From positions 682,001-746,000 of the forward strand of contig JAGYXB010001997.1 in assembly GCA_022495005.1 (NCBI GenBank): a stretch of DNA of 64,000 bases, given 5' to 3'. The position numbers and the translations under genes are program-made. Under the pieces are notes generated by a model. The model did no database searches, had not been told where the DNA came from, and was given only the letters and a program-made list of their open reading frames with translations. Source of the DNA: Rhyacophila brunnea. Its lineage: Eukaryota > Arthropoda > Insecta > Trichoptera > Rhyacophilidae. Every line of letters begins with the position of its first letter. Position 1 is the first letter of the stretch. Below are positions 21,825-32,557 of this stretch, piece by piece.

Positions 21825-24283
21825 TCTATATCTAATATATAAAAAATAATATTTGTTTGTGTGTTTGTTTGTTTGTTTGTTTGTTTGTTCGTATTGAATG
21901 CACTGCCATACCGTTCATCCGATTGCGATAAAACTTTGTTAACTTATTGCTTGCACTTTCGTGAAGAGTATAGGCTATATCTTATTTATAAAAATGAATG
22001 TCTGTCTGTCTGTATGCCTGTTTGTCTGTCTGTCTTTCTGTCTGTCCCGTATGCGTTCCTATACCATTCATCGGATTACGATGAAATTTTAATAAGTGGT
22101 TGTATGTACACCCGCAAAGGTTTCTGAATTAGAAAAATCATCATCTTCTTCTTCTTAATCATTCTATTTTCTTTTATTCGTATGGTTCCTATACCATTCA
22201 TCCGATTGCAACGAAACTTCCGTCAGTTATTGTACACACACCCGCAAAGGTTTCTAAATTAGAAAAACCATCTTCTTCTACTTCTTCTTCATTATATCTT
22301 CTTTTATTCGTATGGTTCCTGTACCATTCATCCGATTGCGATGAAACCTTCGTCAGTTGTTGTGGTAACGCCCGCAAAGGTTTCTCAATAAGTACAACTA
22401 TCTTCTTCTTCTTCATCATTCTATCTTCTTTTATTTGTATGGTCCCTATACCATTCATCCGATTGCGATGAAACTTTCGTTAGTGGTTGTGCCAACAACC
22501 TGCAAAGGTTTCTGAATTAGTACAACCATCTTCTTCTTCTTCTTCATTATATCTTATGGTTCCTATACCATTCATCCGATTGCGATGAAACCTTCGTCAG
22601 TTGTTGTGGTAACATCCGCATAGGTTTCTGAATAAGTACAACCATCTTCTTCTTCTTCATTATATCTTATGGTTCCTATACTTTATACATTATTCTTTAT
22701 ACTTTATACATTATTCGTATGGTTCCTATACCATTCATCCGATTGCGATGAAACCTTCGTCAGTTGTTGTGGTAACACCCGCAAAGGTTTCTAAATAAGT
22801 ACAACCATCTCCTTCTTCTTCTTCTTCTTCATCATTCTATCTTATTTTATTTGTATGTTCCCTATACCATTCTTTCGATTGCGATGAAACTTTCGTTAGT
22901 GGTTGTGCCAACACCTGCAAAGGTTTCTGAATTAGTACAACCATCTTCTTCTTCTTCTTCATTATATCTTCTTTTATTCGTATGGGTCCTACACTAATCA
23001 TCCGATTGCGATAAAACCTTCGTCAGTTGTTGTGGTAACACCCGCAAAGGTTTCTGAATTAATACAACCATCTTCTTCTTTTATTTTATATTCTTCCATT
23101 CATCCGATTGCAATAAAACTTACGTCAATAATTGTGCCAAAACCTGCAAAGGTTTCTGAATTAGAATAACCATCTCTTTCTTCTTCTATTCGCAATGAAA
23201 TTTTGGTGAGTTGTCGTGCGCATGCCCACGAAGATTTCTGGATTAGAAAATCATCTACTTCTTCTATTCGTATGCGTTCCTATAACATTCAACCGATTGC
23301 GATGAAACTTTTGTGAGTTGTTGTGCGTACACCTGCGAAGGTTTCTAAATTAGTATTATATAAAATACAACGTTTATTGTTTGTTTGTTCCATGCAATTT
23401 TGATTATTTTTACTACATATTAATAACGTTTGCATCATAGACTATAGATACATCTAGACACCACCCGTTGCATTTCTAAATGAAGCTGCGTGCCATGCGT
23501 TTGGTTTGTGAGCGAGCGAACGCATTTGTCTACAAATGTTCGAGACCATAGACCATTTCGGTAGTGCTCGCCCAAAGTGCTCGCACTAGACGTTCAGAAT
23601 TAAAATATAATTTTCTATTTTTTTACGTTATATAGTATTTTTAAGCGGTCAAAATGCAACCATTAGGTAAAGATATCCATAATTTAAGTTATTTTAAAGA
23701 AACACTAGGTCACTGATAATATATATAATAATATACAAATAAATTATCATGAACATGTATCAACTTACCTATGAAACGTAATACCATATTCTTGCTCATC
23801 AGTACGGCTACCATATTTTAATACAACACACAGAACCATCTTTCCTACTTAATTAACAAAAAATATTTACCATTGACTTTATGTCTAACACATAAAATAG
23901 CAATTTAGCAACACGAGCTACGATGCTACGTGAAGCGATTCTCCACGATTTGTTGGCGATACTTTTGGAAACTAACGAAAACATATGTAGACCTTTTATC
24001 TTACTCTAGCGCGTGTCGCAGAGATTATAAGGGTGCCGAATACTTTCTCACTCGCACTCATGCATCGTTTTTGTTCAGGGCTTGGTTTGCATACTTTGGA
24101 TTCGATTTTAATTTAGTGGTCTTTTGTTTGACCTATACTCCTATTAGAATTATTTTCATATTGCCATATTGTATAACACAGATATTTTAATATTAAAAAA
24201 AAAATTACCTCTTATTATTTTTAAATATCTAAGATAAATATAACCACGAAGCGACCCTGTGCGAAGCCGGGTACTTCAGCTAG
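21825..24283 (+). mobile_element. Helitron with internal minisatellite
   Basis: The left end TCTATATCTAATATATAAA is preceded by A. The right end is AAGCCGGGTACTTCAGCTAG (24264-24283), followed by T, with a small GAAG/CTTC hairpin just inside: the Helitron rule of 5' TC, 3' CTRR and insertion between A and T without duplication. The start carries TTTG and CTGT tetranucleotide runs (about 21850-22040), followed by the minisatellite 21905-23340. No Rep/helicase coding is seen, so the element is non-autonomous. The part 23385-24200 has a different texture and may be captured or inserted DNA. Confidence 0.7.
21905..23345 (+). repeat. Minisatellite inside the Helitron
   Basis: About a dozen imperfect units of roughly 100-160 bp. 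Each has CCATTCATCCGATTGCGATG, a GTTGTTG..CCCGCAAAGGTTT block and a CTTCTT-rich linker of variable length. Unit starts are near 21905, 22060, 22195, 22325, 22453, 22570, 22730, 22868, 22995, 23097 and 23288. Three more related units lie at 24330-24650 in the next element. Divergence between units is visible but modest. Confidence 0.8.
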
Positions 24284-24864
24284 TATATATATAAAAATGA
24301 ATGTTTGTTTATTTGCCCGTATGCGTTCCTATACCATTCATCAGATTGCGATGAAACTTTTGAAAGTCGTTGTGTGCACACCCGCGAAGATTTCTGAATT
24401 AGAAAAAACCATTTTCTTCTTCTTCATTCTATCTTATTTTATTCGTATGGTTCCTATACCATTCATCCGATTGCAATAATACTTTGGTGAGTTGTTGTGC
24501 GCACGCCCGCGGAGGTTTCTGAATTAGTACAATTATCTTCTTATTCTTCTATTCGTATATGTTCTTATACGATTCATCCGATTGTAATGACACTTTGGTC
24601 AATTATTGTACGCACGCCCGCAAAGGTTTCTGAATTAGTACAACTATCTTCTCTTTCTTCTATTCGTATGTGTTCATATACCAAATTTGGAAAATCCAAT
24701 GTATGTGGCCTGCTTACGCGTTGGAAAACCTTCTGATTTATTCGTGTATGCACCAGACGGAAAAAAAAATATTGTGTATCCAAAAGCACTTCAATAAACA
24801 GAATTAAATCACAAACACTTTATTTATTTGAGTGGCATTGCAACGCATGCCGGGTACTTGCTAG
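24284..24864 (+). mobile_element. Second Helitron-type element, directly adjacent
   Basis: It begins with TATATATATAAAAATGAATG directly after the first element's CTAG, carries three minisatellite-type units, and ends CCGGGTACTTGCTAG (24850-24864) followed by T. The 5' TC is missing, so it is either truncated or the pair arose by insertion of one element at the end of the other. Confidence 0.6.
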
Positions 24865-24956
24865 TTAATAATAAAATAGGTTGCTAATTTTCTATAAAAT
24901 TAAATAAATATATGAAGCCTGTCTTGTTGAAAAATGCTTTTATGACAAAGCTGTAA

Positions 24957-25120
24957 TTATAGAGTATGTCTCTCCACAGTTCGTCGTAGAGGAAAGCTTT
25001 CTCTAAAACTATTCGGGTAAGTATTCAATGTTTGCAAGGCAGTGTGTTTTATGTGGTCATTAGACATTGCTAAATGAAAAGGATGGGCTCCGTCCGAAGG
25101 ATGACATGTGTGACCGTTGA
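24957..25120 (-). CDS. Candidate terminal exon with an ankyrin-like repeat
   Basis: Read on the minus strand, a strong 3' splice site (TTTTCTCCCTTGTTCCTACA, then ACCATTAG) is followed at 25120 by an open frame to a TAA at 24957-24959. The peptide contains SDGAHPFHLAMSNDHIK, close to the ankyrin pattern DG.TPLHLA...GH, then ALQTLNTYPNSF and a basic tail with LRRTVERHTL. About 54 residues. Ankyrin repeats mediate protein binding, but one repeat does not identify the gene. No upstream exon could be linked; it would lie at higher coordinates. The next polyadenylation-type AATAAA on this strand is near 24825, inside the Helitron end. It could also be a decayed pseudo-exon. Confidence 0.35.
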
Positions 25121-25762
25121 CTAATGGTTGTAGGAACAAGGGAGAAAATTGGATTCATTTACACTTGGATGGACAATAATAATATATCAACGGCTTGAAA
25201 TAATTGAAAATGTACTTTAAATGTATATGGGAATAGTTCATTTTATGAATTATGGTGACTTGGTCGTTTTTAGCTGTTTTGAAGAAAATGTGTATAAATA
25301 TGTTACAAGCATTGTTAAAGTGATACGTATCAGTCATTTAATTTTTAAATGGCACTGGTTATTATTTATAATATTTTGTTTTTTTTACCTGGAAGTCAGT
25401 CTACTTAAATAATATTTGCGGGAAAATGCAATTAGGTACTGAAGGTTTTTCATACCATTAATGTTAGTGTAAATAGCTAATAAATGCTTTATTCTTTAAA
25501 TAATTTCGGATTTATGTTATATATAGAAACAGAGTATGGATTATTATAGTTATTGCTTAGGTACGAAATCTCAACTTATTTTTGAAATAAAATGAGCTTA
25601 AGATAGACAGGATTTATCATTAATGTAACGTTTCCAAACATGTACCAAATAGTCAAATCTGTTTTTAGATGTGGTCTAAAACTATCATACACAGAAAATT
25701 TTTCAGAACTTCAAAATAGTTTAAGAGGTATATGGATGTTATGGAATTTCTTAAAAATTAAA
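25121..25762. other. No gene seen (possible intron)
   Basis: AT-rich. The first 30 bases are the polypyrimidine tract of the exon candidate (minus strand). The two 60-codon frames here have no protein character. Confidence 0.45.
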
Positions 25763-25892
25763 TACTGTGCGCTTTCTATAATATATTGACATCTACGTCA
25801 CGCGCTTTTTGCATGCTGGTGGTATTGCAACGGCTTTAGTTTCAGAAACGACCGCGGTGACGTGTATATCTCGATATAAAAGCCGCAGTCTA
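25763..25892. mobile_element. Short Tc1/mariner-like MITE, relative of 14434-14764
   Basis: Bounded by TA (25763-25764 and 25891-25892). Ends CTGTGCGCTTTCTATAATA and, on the complement, GACTGCGGCTTTTATATCG. Both ends carry ACGTCAC words, and the complement of GGTCGTTTCTGAAACTAAA is inside. It is about 130 bp, so it has lost most of the body seen in the longer relative. Confidence 0.65.
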
Positions 25893-26340
25893 GTTTTTAT
25901 AATCGATTGAATTTTAGCATAACTTTAATAAAGTTGAAATGTTTTTTTTTATCCAAACCGTAATTTGACAAAATCATAAAATATTTTTGTAGGTAATAAA
26001 TAGTTTCATCAATATAGAAAATAAGAATCGTTAGAATAATCGTAACTTCATTATAACATTTTTTAATGAAATTTTCTGTAAATATTGAAATAATAAAATT
26101 ATCGATTAAGCTACCTATGATGTGGAAAATTCTTAACAGCTAAACATTTAAGGCATTATTTTCAATTATGTTAATATTAGCAACTATTATACATCATTTA
26201 AACCCAAGCTATTAACAATATCAACATAACATGTACTTTGATTGATTACAAAACAAAATTTCACGTATTGAATACACCGAACGAGGCCATATTCTTACTA
26301 AGTTGCGTGAACTGTCAATATTAGTTATTATTATTTAGTT
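25893..26340. other. No gene seen
   Basis: AT-rich, nothing recognised. Confidence 0.5.
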
Positions 26341-26570
26341 TGAAATCGGGCGGACCGTGATTTATAGCCAGCACGGTCCAAGTTTTCAGCCGAGAGTGTT
26401 ATTCCATAGTTGGGGTGGGCTGGGGCGATTGTGGGCGGTGGGGCAAGTTAGGCTGGACGAACAATGCCATCCTAACTGACCGCCGGGCGGCGCGGAGATA
26501 TGAAAATCATCTCCTGTACAGCTCCGAATGTCTTACTCGACCGTCCTTACATAATTCGGGTGCGCGAAAT
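26341..26570. other. GC-rich patch with hairpin, unassigned
   Basis: An unusually GC-rich block. It contains a hairpin GGACCGTG / CACGGTCC (26352-26359 and 26372-26379), a G-rich run TGGGGTGGGCTGGGGCG and a CGCCGGGCGGCGCGG run. No open frame was recognised on either strand. Possibilities are a CpG-rich regulatory element, a structured RNA or a retroelement UTR. Confidence 0.3.
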
Positions 26571-26919
26571 TGAAACTATTCAAATCAGAACATATTTAAG
26601 ATATTTTTTAAAACAATATTTTTTAATTTGTCCTATATATTGAATTTATTGGCTGTTTAAAATTAAGTCCGATCTGCTTAAAACCTTAGGGCTGGAATCA
26701 CAGGTATCGGACATCGCAAAGTCAACCTAACTTTTATACGATATGTACGTTTGAAATATTTTTCATAGCTTTATTAAATATAATTAAACTGGTATAACAT
26801 GGAACAATTGCGAACATTGTGTAATATAAATTAAATAATAATATATTTTATTCACAGTTAATGTATAATTGTATACTTTAAATGGTTGCATTATCAGTGG
26901 TTTAGTTGAATGTTGATGG

Positions 26920-27175
26920 CCGAATGGCTTAAGCGTCGGTTGTGATGTCGTGGTGCCCAGGTTAAAATCATGGGTTTGGCAAATATACATATTGTTTTTC
27001 AATTTGTGTTTGGAGTCAGAGAAATGACCTAATAGGTTGAGCAAGTAGCTAACATCCATTTCTCATAAAAAAATCTGTTAATAGAACCTCAACACTGTGG
27101 AGACCCATAATATGATCCTCTTAGGACCGAACATGGTGTAGTAGTAGTCGTAGTAGTCGTAGTAGTAGCTGAATA
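26920..27175 (+). mobile_element. SINE, Leu/Ser-tRNA-like family
   Basis: Head GATGGCCGAATGGCTTAAGC, a decayed B box (CAGGTTAAAATC), a body with GTTTGGAGTCAGAGAAATGA and GAGCAAGTAGCTAACATCC, and a (TAG)n/(TAGTCG)n tail at 27128-27170. It is fuller than the 20396 copy and agrees with 58065-58265. Confidence 0.75.
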
Positions 27176-28436
27176 AATAATATACTCCGCGGATAAAGTT
27201 ACACTTGTATTTGAGCATAATAATTTCAATGAGATTACTATGTCAAACAAACCTTGGCTGATATTCAATGTTCATTTTTTTTTTGTCACAGAGGATATGG
27301 TTACACACAATAACATATTATAGGTTCGTATACTTTTCGCAAAAATTTCTCTAGAATCCCTTTAATAATATCTCGATATAAGAGAATCTTGAAACTTCAT
27401 TAAAAAAAATCTCGAGAAAAGAGAATCATGATTTCTTGAGTATTTTCCAGACGAGATATCTAAACCACTGCATGTACCTATATATAATCTACATGGGCAG
27501 CAGGTTTTTTCTACGTTATTTTTCTTAGATTCATCTTGGTGTATACCGTTAAATCTATTTTTATGATTCAGATTTAGATGGATATATTATACTATTCTTA
27601 CATTTTTTAGGGGATCTGATACGAGAGCGACGACTAGCAGCTTATGGGATCCAGTTATATCCAATCTTTTCACGTTTGCATTAAACTAGTTTCTTTGTTT
27701 TTTCTATCTGACGTCAAAACTATGTGAATTTTATTTTAATGAAAAATCTGCCACTGTTCATCTGGTCTGTCTTTTTGCTAGTCTTATTCAACCTTCGATT
27801 ATACTAAATATGATCTATAATAATCTAGAACATGATATAATAAACTAGCATCTAGATTCTAGAACATAATATGTATAATAAATTATCGAGAATATTATCA
27901 AAAATATATTTATTTAAAATATTATGTAGGACTAATGTTTGCTACAGTCTGACGCACCTTTGCAAATTTCAAATGCCAGATTCAAGAACACACAGCGTTG
28001 GATGCCTTATACGCTTCAATACAAATGTACCTATTAAATTATGGATAGGGGCGCGCGGGGTAGTTGGATACCGGTCAGTATGGAAGTAAGTGCGTTCTAC
28101 CTCCATCCAACATCGCCCCCATCTCCCCCTAGAACTAACTCCTTTAGGTTACCTACATATTGCTATCTCCTCCACCCAATATTAACGATTGGGATATATT
28201 TGATAAGACTTCGATTTCATAACTACTTAGTAGATACTCCATTTTAATGGATACACAGATTTACATTTGGCGTACAGGTATAATATGCTAGCTTAGTTGT
28301 TTTGTAATAATATTGTATTTGCTTACAATGTATAAATATAAGCTCTGTGTATTTTAGGTACTTTTATTTGAGTGTTATATTTTTATTTAAATTTATCATA
28401 CCATGCTTAACATGAGCATTCATAATATTATGCAAT
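27176..28436. other. No gene seen; one weak donor-like site
   Basis: AT-rich. At 28030-28090 a small GC-richer patch ends in GGAAGTAAGT, a good 5' splice-site match, preceded by an ATG-led frame of 15 codons. There is no supporting evidence for an exon. Confidence 0.4.
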
Positions 28437-28639
28437 CTCGGCTCTCGTGGGTGCAGTACTTAAGGCGTTGGTCTTCGACCCGAGAGTTCTGGGTTCGATT
28501 CCCGTTGAGGACACAATATTTATGTAATTTTCTCAAAGCCTGGGTCCTCTGTGATTCTGTCTCTGTCCAAAATTACTAACTTACCTACGTACCTTGTACG
28601 AAAAAGCAAGGACATGGTTATTAATAATTCTAAAAAAAA
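28437..28639 (+). mobile_element. SINE, TGGTGCAGTGGG family, copy 2
   Basis: Same head, body and A-rich tail as 20759-20945, with one extra base in the A box. Perfect 15-bp target duplication ATAATATTATGCAAT (28422-28436 and 28640-28654). Body insertion of TCTGTCTCTGTCC relative to copy 1. Confidence 0.9.
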
Positions 28640-28654
28640 ATAATATTATGCAAT

Positions 28655-29149
28655 TTGAAAAATATTTAATTAAAAGCAACGTGAGGCAATCGAAATACAA
28701 AATATTGTTATTGTTTTTATTTCTCATTCATTTATTTTTTACCTGCGTCAATTAATTAAACTAGTTATAAAAATATACTAACTATAAAATATAATAAAAA
28801 TTTACTGTTATGTGCCTAATAGAAACATTATAAAAAAGCATCTCAAATATTTTTTTTAAATTTAGTAACTAAATAAATAAGCTCCGTCTGTTGCACTTCA
28901 CACAGTACTACAGAAGTGCCGCCATGATATTATGTTTTTTGTATTTATATTTGATGATGGTGGTGTATTTTTATTTGGTATTAATTTGAACAATATATAA
29001 ACTATAAAGACCGGTTATCTAATAAAATAACTGAACTGTAGGTAATTTATAAGTATATTGATTAAATTGAGATCTTCATAGAAAATTTTAAAATATTCAC
29101 TATTGAATGATAAAAATAAAATCTGCCAACTCTAAGGGGTACATTGGTA
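28655..29149. other. No gene seen
   Basis: Very AT-rich. Confidence 0.55.
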
Positions 29150-29465
29150 CGACCGCGTTACAAACACGGCAGCCCTAAGTGACTGAGATAATCACGAAGA
29201 GACGCTTCATATGGCCGGGACATGACGTGTTCCTGATGCCGCCAGAAAGTGCGACACTTCGTATCCTTGTGGCACAGCCTCAAGGGTTCTGTCACCGTGG
29301 CTGACCTTCCCTCAACCTGCAGTGATACTACATAAGCAATCTACGCGCTGCAGGTCTGGCATTGCGAAATTTGGCGATGGATCGAGGGAAGTGATGCAAA
29401 CTTCTGCTTGCCCTATGCCCCAATGTTGAAGCGTGACAGGGTGAAAAAAGAAGTTGAAGAAGTAA
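29150..29465 (+). pseudogene. LINE 3'-end fragment, family B, longest copy
   Basis: Same family as 10865 and 18985. Readable pieces are MPPESATLRILVAQPQG, PSLNLQ, SNLRAAGLALRNLAMDRG and LLALCPN, interrupted by in-frame stops and at least one short deletion. A GAAGTTGAAGAAG tail closes it. The 5' part (29150-29230) shows that the family's DNA extends at least 100 bases upstream of the peptide. Confidence 0.7.
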
Positions 29466-29689
29466 TGTAGGTACAATTATCAATAGTTTTGTTTATCCTG
29501 TTTAAACAATGTCAAATTGTATGATTAATGTTTATACCAGCCTTAGAAGTACCTTTTCGTATTAAAAAATATTACCATAATACGTTTGATTTATATAGCA
29601 TGTACTTCAAAAGTGGATAAAAACACAATCGGCACAAAGGCAAACAATCAAAAGCTATACCATACAAATTTAAAGCCTCTTGGTCAATT
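29466..29689. other. AT-rich spacer
   Basis: Nothing recognised. Confidence 0.4.
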
Positions 29690-29925
29690 CACGCCATACA
29701 CACCCTTACCCCATATCAAACCCCTCCCACGTTTCCCCTTTTTTGACTACCCGCACCAAGAAAGCCTCCTTGGACCATACCCTCTGCAATAGCAACGCTG
29801 ACCCTCCCCCTAAGACCTCCACAGCCCTCTCCCGCTTCTACCCCTGTCTCCCCGGGGTGGAATACATTCGGTATAAGACGTCCGACCTGCTTCGTGCCAT
29901 CTTCATACCCGTGCTACTCTAAAAC
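29690..29925 (+). other. Pyrimidine-rich GC patch, unassigned
   Basis: C-rich on the plus strand, with a CCCCGGGG core near 29850. Overlapping open frames in two phases are explained by composition. It looks like a retroelement UTR or gag-type leftover, but I cannot name it. Confidence 0.25.
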
Positions 29926-30138
29926 ACTACCTACATAATAATATATTTGTGTATGCTGAGTGAAGGGGTGTTGTATTATTAGTTAATCGTAAAATCAGAA
30001 TACCGATAAATTTAATTCACCATTAAACTATGAGCGCTCAATTTAGGATACTTCTAGAATTAATTAAAGATATAGATTATAGATATAGTAATATAGATCA
30101 TACGTATATATACGTTAAATAATAATATAATATTCTTA

Positions 30139-30480
30139 ATAAACTAATTCTTTTATTCAACGAATAATTTAAAAAAAATGAGAATGTAACATTCCATGTA
30201 TTGAACATATATAACTTGAAAACACCTCAGATATATACCTACTAGAAAAAAATCACATTTTGAAAAAAATACGACGACTATCGGGATTTAAACTCCTAAA
30301 TCCACTGATATCTGTTACTTTAACTAATTAGGCTATTGGCCTCCTACTTAATTACGAAAATTTAAACTAGTAGGCCCTACATGAAATTTAATATTAATCA
30401 AATTGCGTTATTACTGAATATCAGTTTTTGTATTTTAAATCAAAGAATATTAATTGCCTTACCTACTAACCGACGCCCGG
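30139..30480 (-). repeat. tRNA-like foldback family, left arm plus spacer
   Basis: Terminus TTCTTTTATTCAACGAATAA, CACCTCAGATATATACC, a tRNA-like block on the minus strand (30270-30345), AACTAGTAGG, then the family spacer with GCGTTATTACTGAATATCAG and ACTAACCGACGCCC at the end. The right arm has been lost. Confidence 0.65.
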
Positions 30481-30537
30481 CTCTCGCCAAATATTTTTAG
30501 TTATAACGTCTACTTGAACTTGCTAATAATTTTTAAT

Positions 30538-30577
30538 AAACCATTTCTTTTATTCGACGAATAATTGTTCACATGAT
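30538..30577 (-). repeat. tRNA-like foldback family, terminal fragment
   Basis: AACCATTTCTTTTATTCGAC and about 20 more bases of the family end; unrelated sequence follows. Confidence 0.6.
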
Positions 30578-30659
30578 TGTTATGTGGATGCTCGTTTGTT
30601 TTGTTTTGGAATGAAAATGCTATCTACGAAAAATGCAAAATCATTATAAACATACTTAC

Positions 30660-31005
30660 TATAAACCATTTCTTTTATTCAACAAATAATTCAAAAGATT
30701 TTGAGAATGTAATATTCCATAATATATTGAACATATTATATAATTTGAAGACACCTCAGATATATACCTACTAGAAAAAATCATATTTCAAAAAATACGA
30801 CGCCTGACGGGATGTGAACCCTTATAATATCCACTGATATCGTGCCAATATGGTTTAACGAATTAAGCTACAGGCGTCCTACTTAATAATACGGGTTCAA
30901 GTCCCGTCAGGAGTCGTATTTTTTTCAAATGCGATTTATCTAATAGGTATATAATATATCTGAGGTGATTTCAAGTTATGTATGTTCAAGTATGACATTC
31001 ATACA
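30660..31005. repeat. tRNA-like foldback family, palindromic copy
   Basis: The left arm (30660-30890) has the family end and a tRNA-like block on the minus strand. It is followed at once by the right arm (30893-31005) with GGGTTCAAGTCCCGTCAGG on the plus strand and ATCTGAGGTGATTTCAAGT. The two arms are inverted copies over about 110 bases, so the tRNA-like T arm is part of the inverted repeat itself. No spacer remains between the arms. Confidence 0.75.
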
Positions 31006-31231
31006 ATATTATTACAATACTATAATGTTACATATTTAATGAAAATATTTTGTATATATCAGATATTATTATTATTATTATCATATTAGTAGGTACAGGA
31101 ATATTTTTTATTTTGAATCCTTCAAAATTATAGTATTGTACTACAATTAATTACAATATGGTTAGTAACACTGAGTCATAATTAAGATATAAATTACTAT
31201 TTATGTCGCTAGGTATTTGTAATATAATATT

Positions 31232-31300
31232 ATGCCCCGCACAGAGCGGAGGTTATATTAACATAGATAGTTTTTTTTATGAGAAATGGCTATTAACAAT
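31232..31300 (-). repeat. SINE (Leu/Ser-like family) 3' fragment
   Basis: As complement this reads CATTTCTCATAAAAAAAAC, then GTTAATATAACCTC and GGGGCATAATATTA, matching the 3' body of the SINE at 26920-27175. The head is missing. Confidence 0.4.
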
Positions 31301-32060
31301 AAAACTGGACTCCTTGCGGTAGATAAGGTATCGGAAACCTTTTCATAAAGGAAGACCGCATTGGTAGATGTAACCTAATAAGGCTGCATTTAAGAAACAT
31401 TGAATAGATGTACAATATTTCGTATAAATCTACTAAGAAATATCTACATATTATTTGATTACCTATATGAAGTTTTTAGAAAAACATCTGATGTTCCATA
31501 TTTGGGTAATACTTTTTGGGTATCTACGTATTTATTTTTTAGTAATTTGGAATGCTTCTGGTATAATTTAGAAAATAACTACCTAAAGTAAAAGAAAATA
31601 TTTCGTTTCGTGATATCACATCCGTTTGGGTGAAATTTGAAATACCTGTACATATACATAATGAAGAATTGCTCCCAAAAAGAGTGATTTCATTCCCCCC
31701 CCCTAAATCAATGGAGATAGACAACGGTTGGATCTAGGCGTGGACTTTTTAAAACTGCAACTCACCTTATCACTCCACTGTTGCTAATATCTGCATATTT
31801 GACAATTTCGCCTACTCGTGATGAATCATTACAAGTGCGTTAGTTTAAAAAGATGTATATTGTAACTTCGGAACTTTTTTAGATATTGAGTAAAAGCTCT
31901 ACTAATTTGGTATCAATGTAGTAATGTAATCTATGAGTAGTGAAAGTTTCTAGTAATGTTTTAGTTATAACAGGAAAAAGGACAGTCTAGCTTTATTATA
32001 GGTGGGGTATTATTTTCTTCAAACGAGTGCAATGTAGTTTTATAAAATTAATTAAATGAC
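31301..32060. other. No gene seen
   Basis: AT-rich apart from 31300-31390, which is mixed. A C9-type run occurs near 31697. Confidence 0.5.
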
Positions 32061-32067
32061 TCCGTTT

Positions 32068-32557
32068 GTAAAAAGCAGATCGATTGAACTCCCACTATGC
32101 CTAAAGCGCAAAGTGTTCAACCAGTGTGTGCTTCCCGTGATGACATATGCGTGTGAAACATGGACCCTAAGTAAAAGAGAGATCCAGAAACTTAGAGTAG
32201 CACAACGTGGTATGGAGAGGTGCATGCTGGGCATAACGCGAAAGGACAAAAAGAGGAATGAGTGGATAAGGAAGCAGACAAGGGTTTGCGATGTAATAGA
32301 GTTTATTAAAAGCCTTAAATGGAGATGGGCTGGACACATAGCTCGAAGAAGAGACAATCGTTGGACAAATCTAGTCATCCAGTGGTATCCAAGAAGTACA
32401 AAACGTCCACAAGGTAGACCTAGAGGCCGCTGGATCGATGAAATGATAAAGTTCTGCGGAAGTACGTGGCAACGCAATGCACAGGACCGAGAGAAGTGGA
32501 AGCAACTTGAAGAGGCCTTCATCCAGCAGTGGATAGATTCAGGCTGATGATGATGAT
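32068..32557 (+). pseudogene. RTE-type LINE reverse transcriptase C-terminus, copy 1
   Basis: Non-LTR retrotransposon end: LPLCLKRKVFNQCVLPVMTY, CETWTL, QRGMERCMLGITRKDK, KWRWAGHIARRRDNRW, QGRPRGRWIDEMIKF and a QQWIDSG end with TGA at 32545-32547. The frame is intact over about 160 codons. The thumb and C-terminal segments after the catalytic RT palm are present, but the palm with its YXDD box and the endonuclease are absent (5' truncation). The (TGATGA) tail at 32545-32557 is typical of RTE elements in insects. The long antisense frame here is only a shadow. Confidence 0.9.

Noticed and set aside
21905..23345. CRISPR-like array
   Set aside because: Units are 100-160 bp with diverged repeats and CTT-rich linkers inside a eukaryotic Helitron.
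22198..24736. Open frames of 60-88 codons in the Helitron region
   Set aside because: They follow the minisatellite periodicity or AT-rich filler and share no protein motif.
25857..25882. CRE-like site plus TATAAAAG as a gene promoter
   Set aside because: Both motifs belong to the inverted end of a short TA-flanked MITE whose relative at 14434-14764 carries the same sequence.
28041..28090. First coding exon with a GTAAGT donor
   Set aside because: Only 15 codons with no downstream acceptor or motif. A chance match is likely.
32052..32522. 156-codon open frame on the minus strand
   Set aside because: It is antisense to the RTE reverse transcriptase fragment, whose plus-strand frame has clear family motifs.
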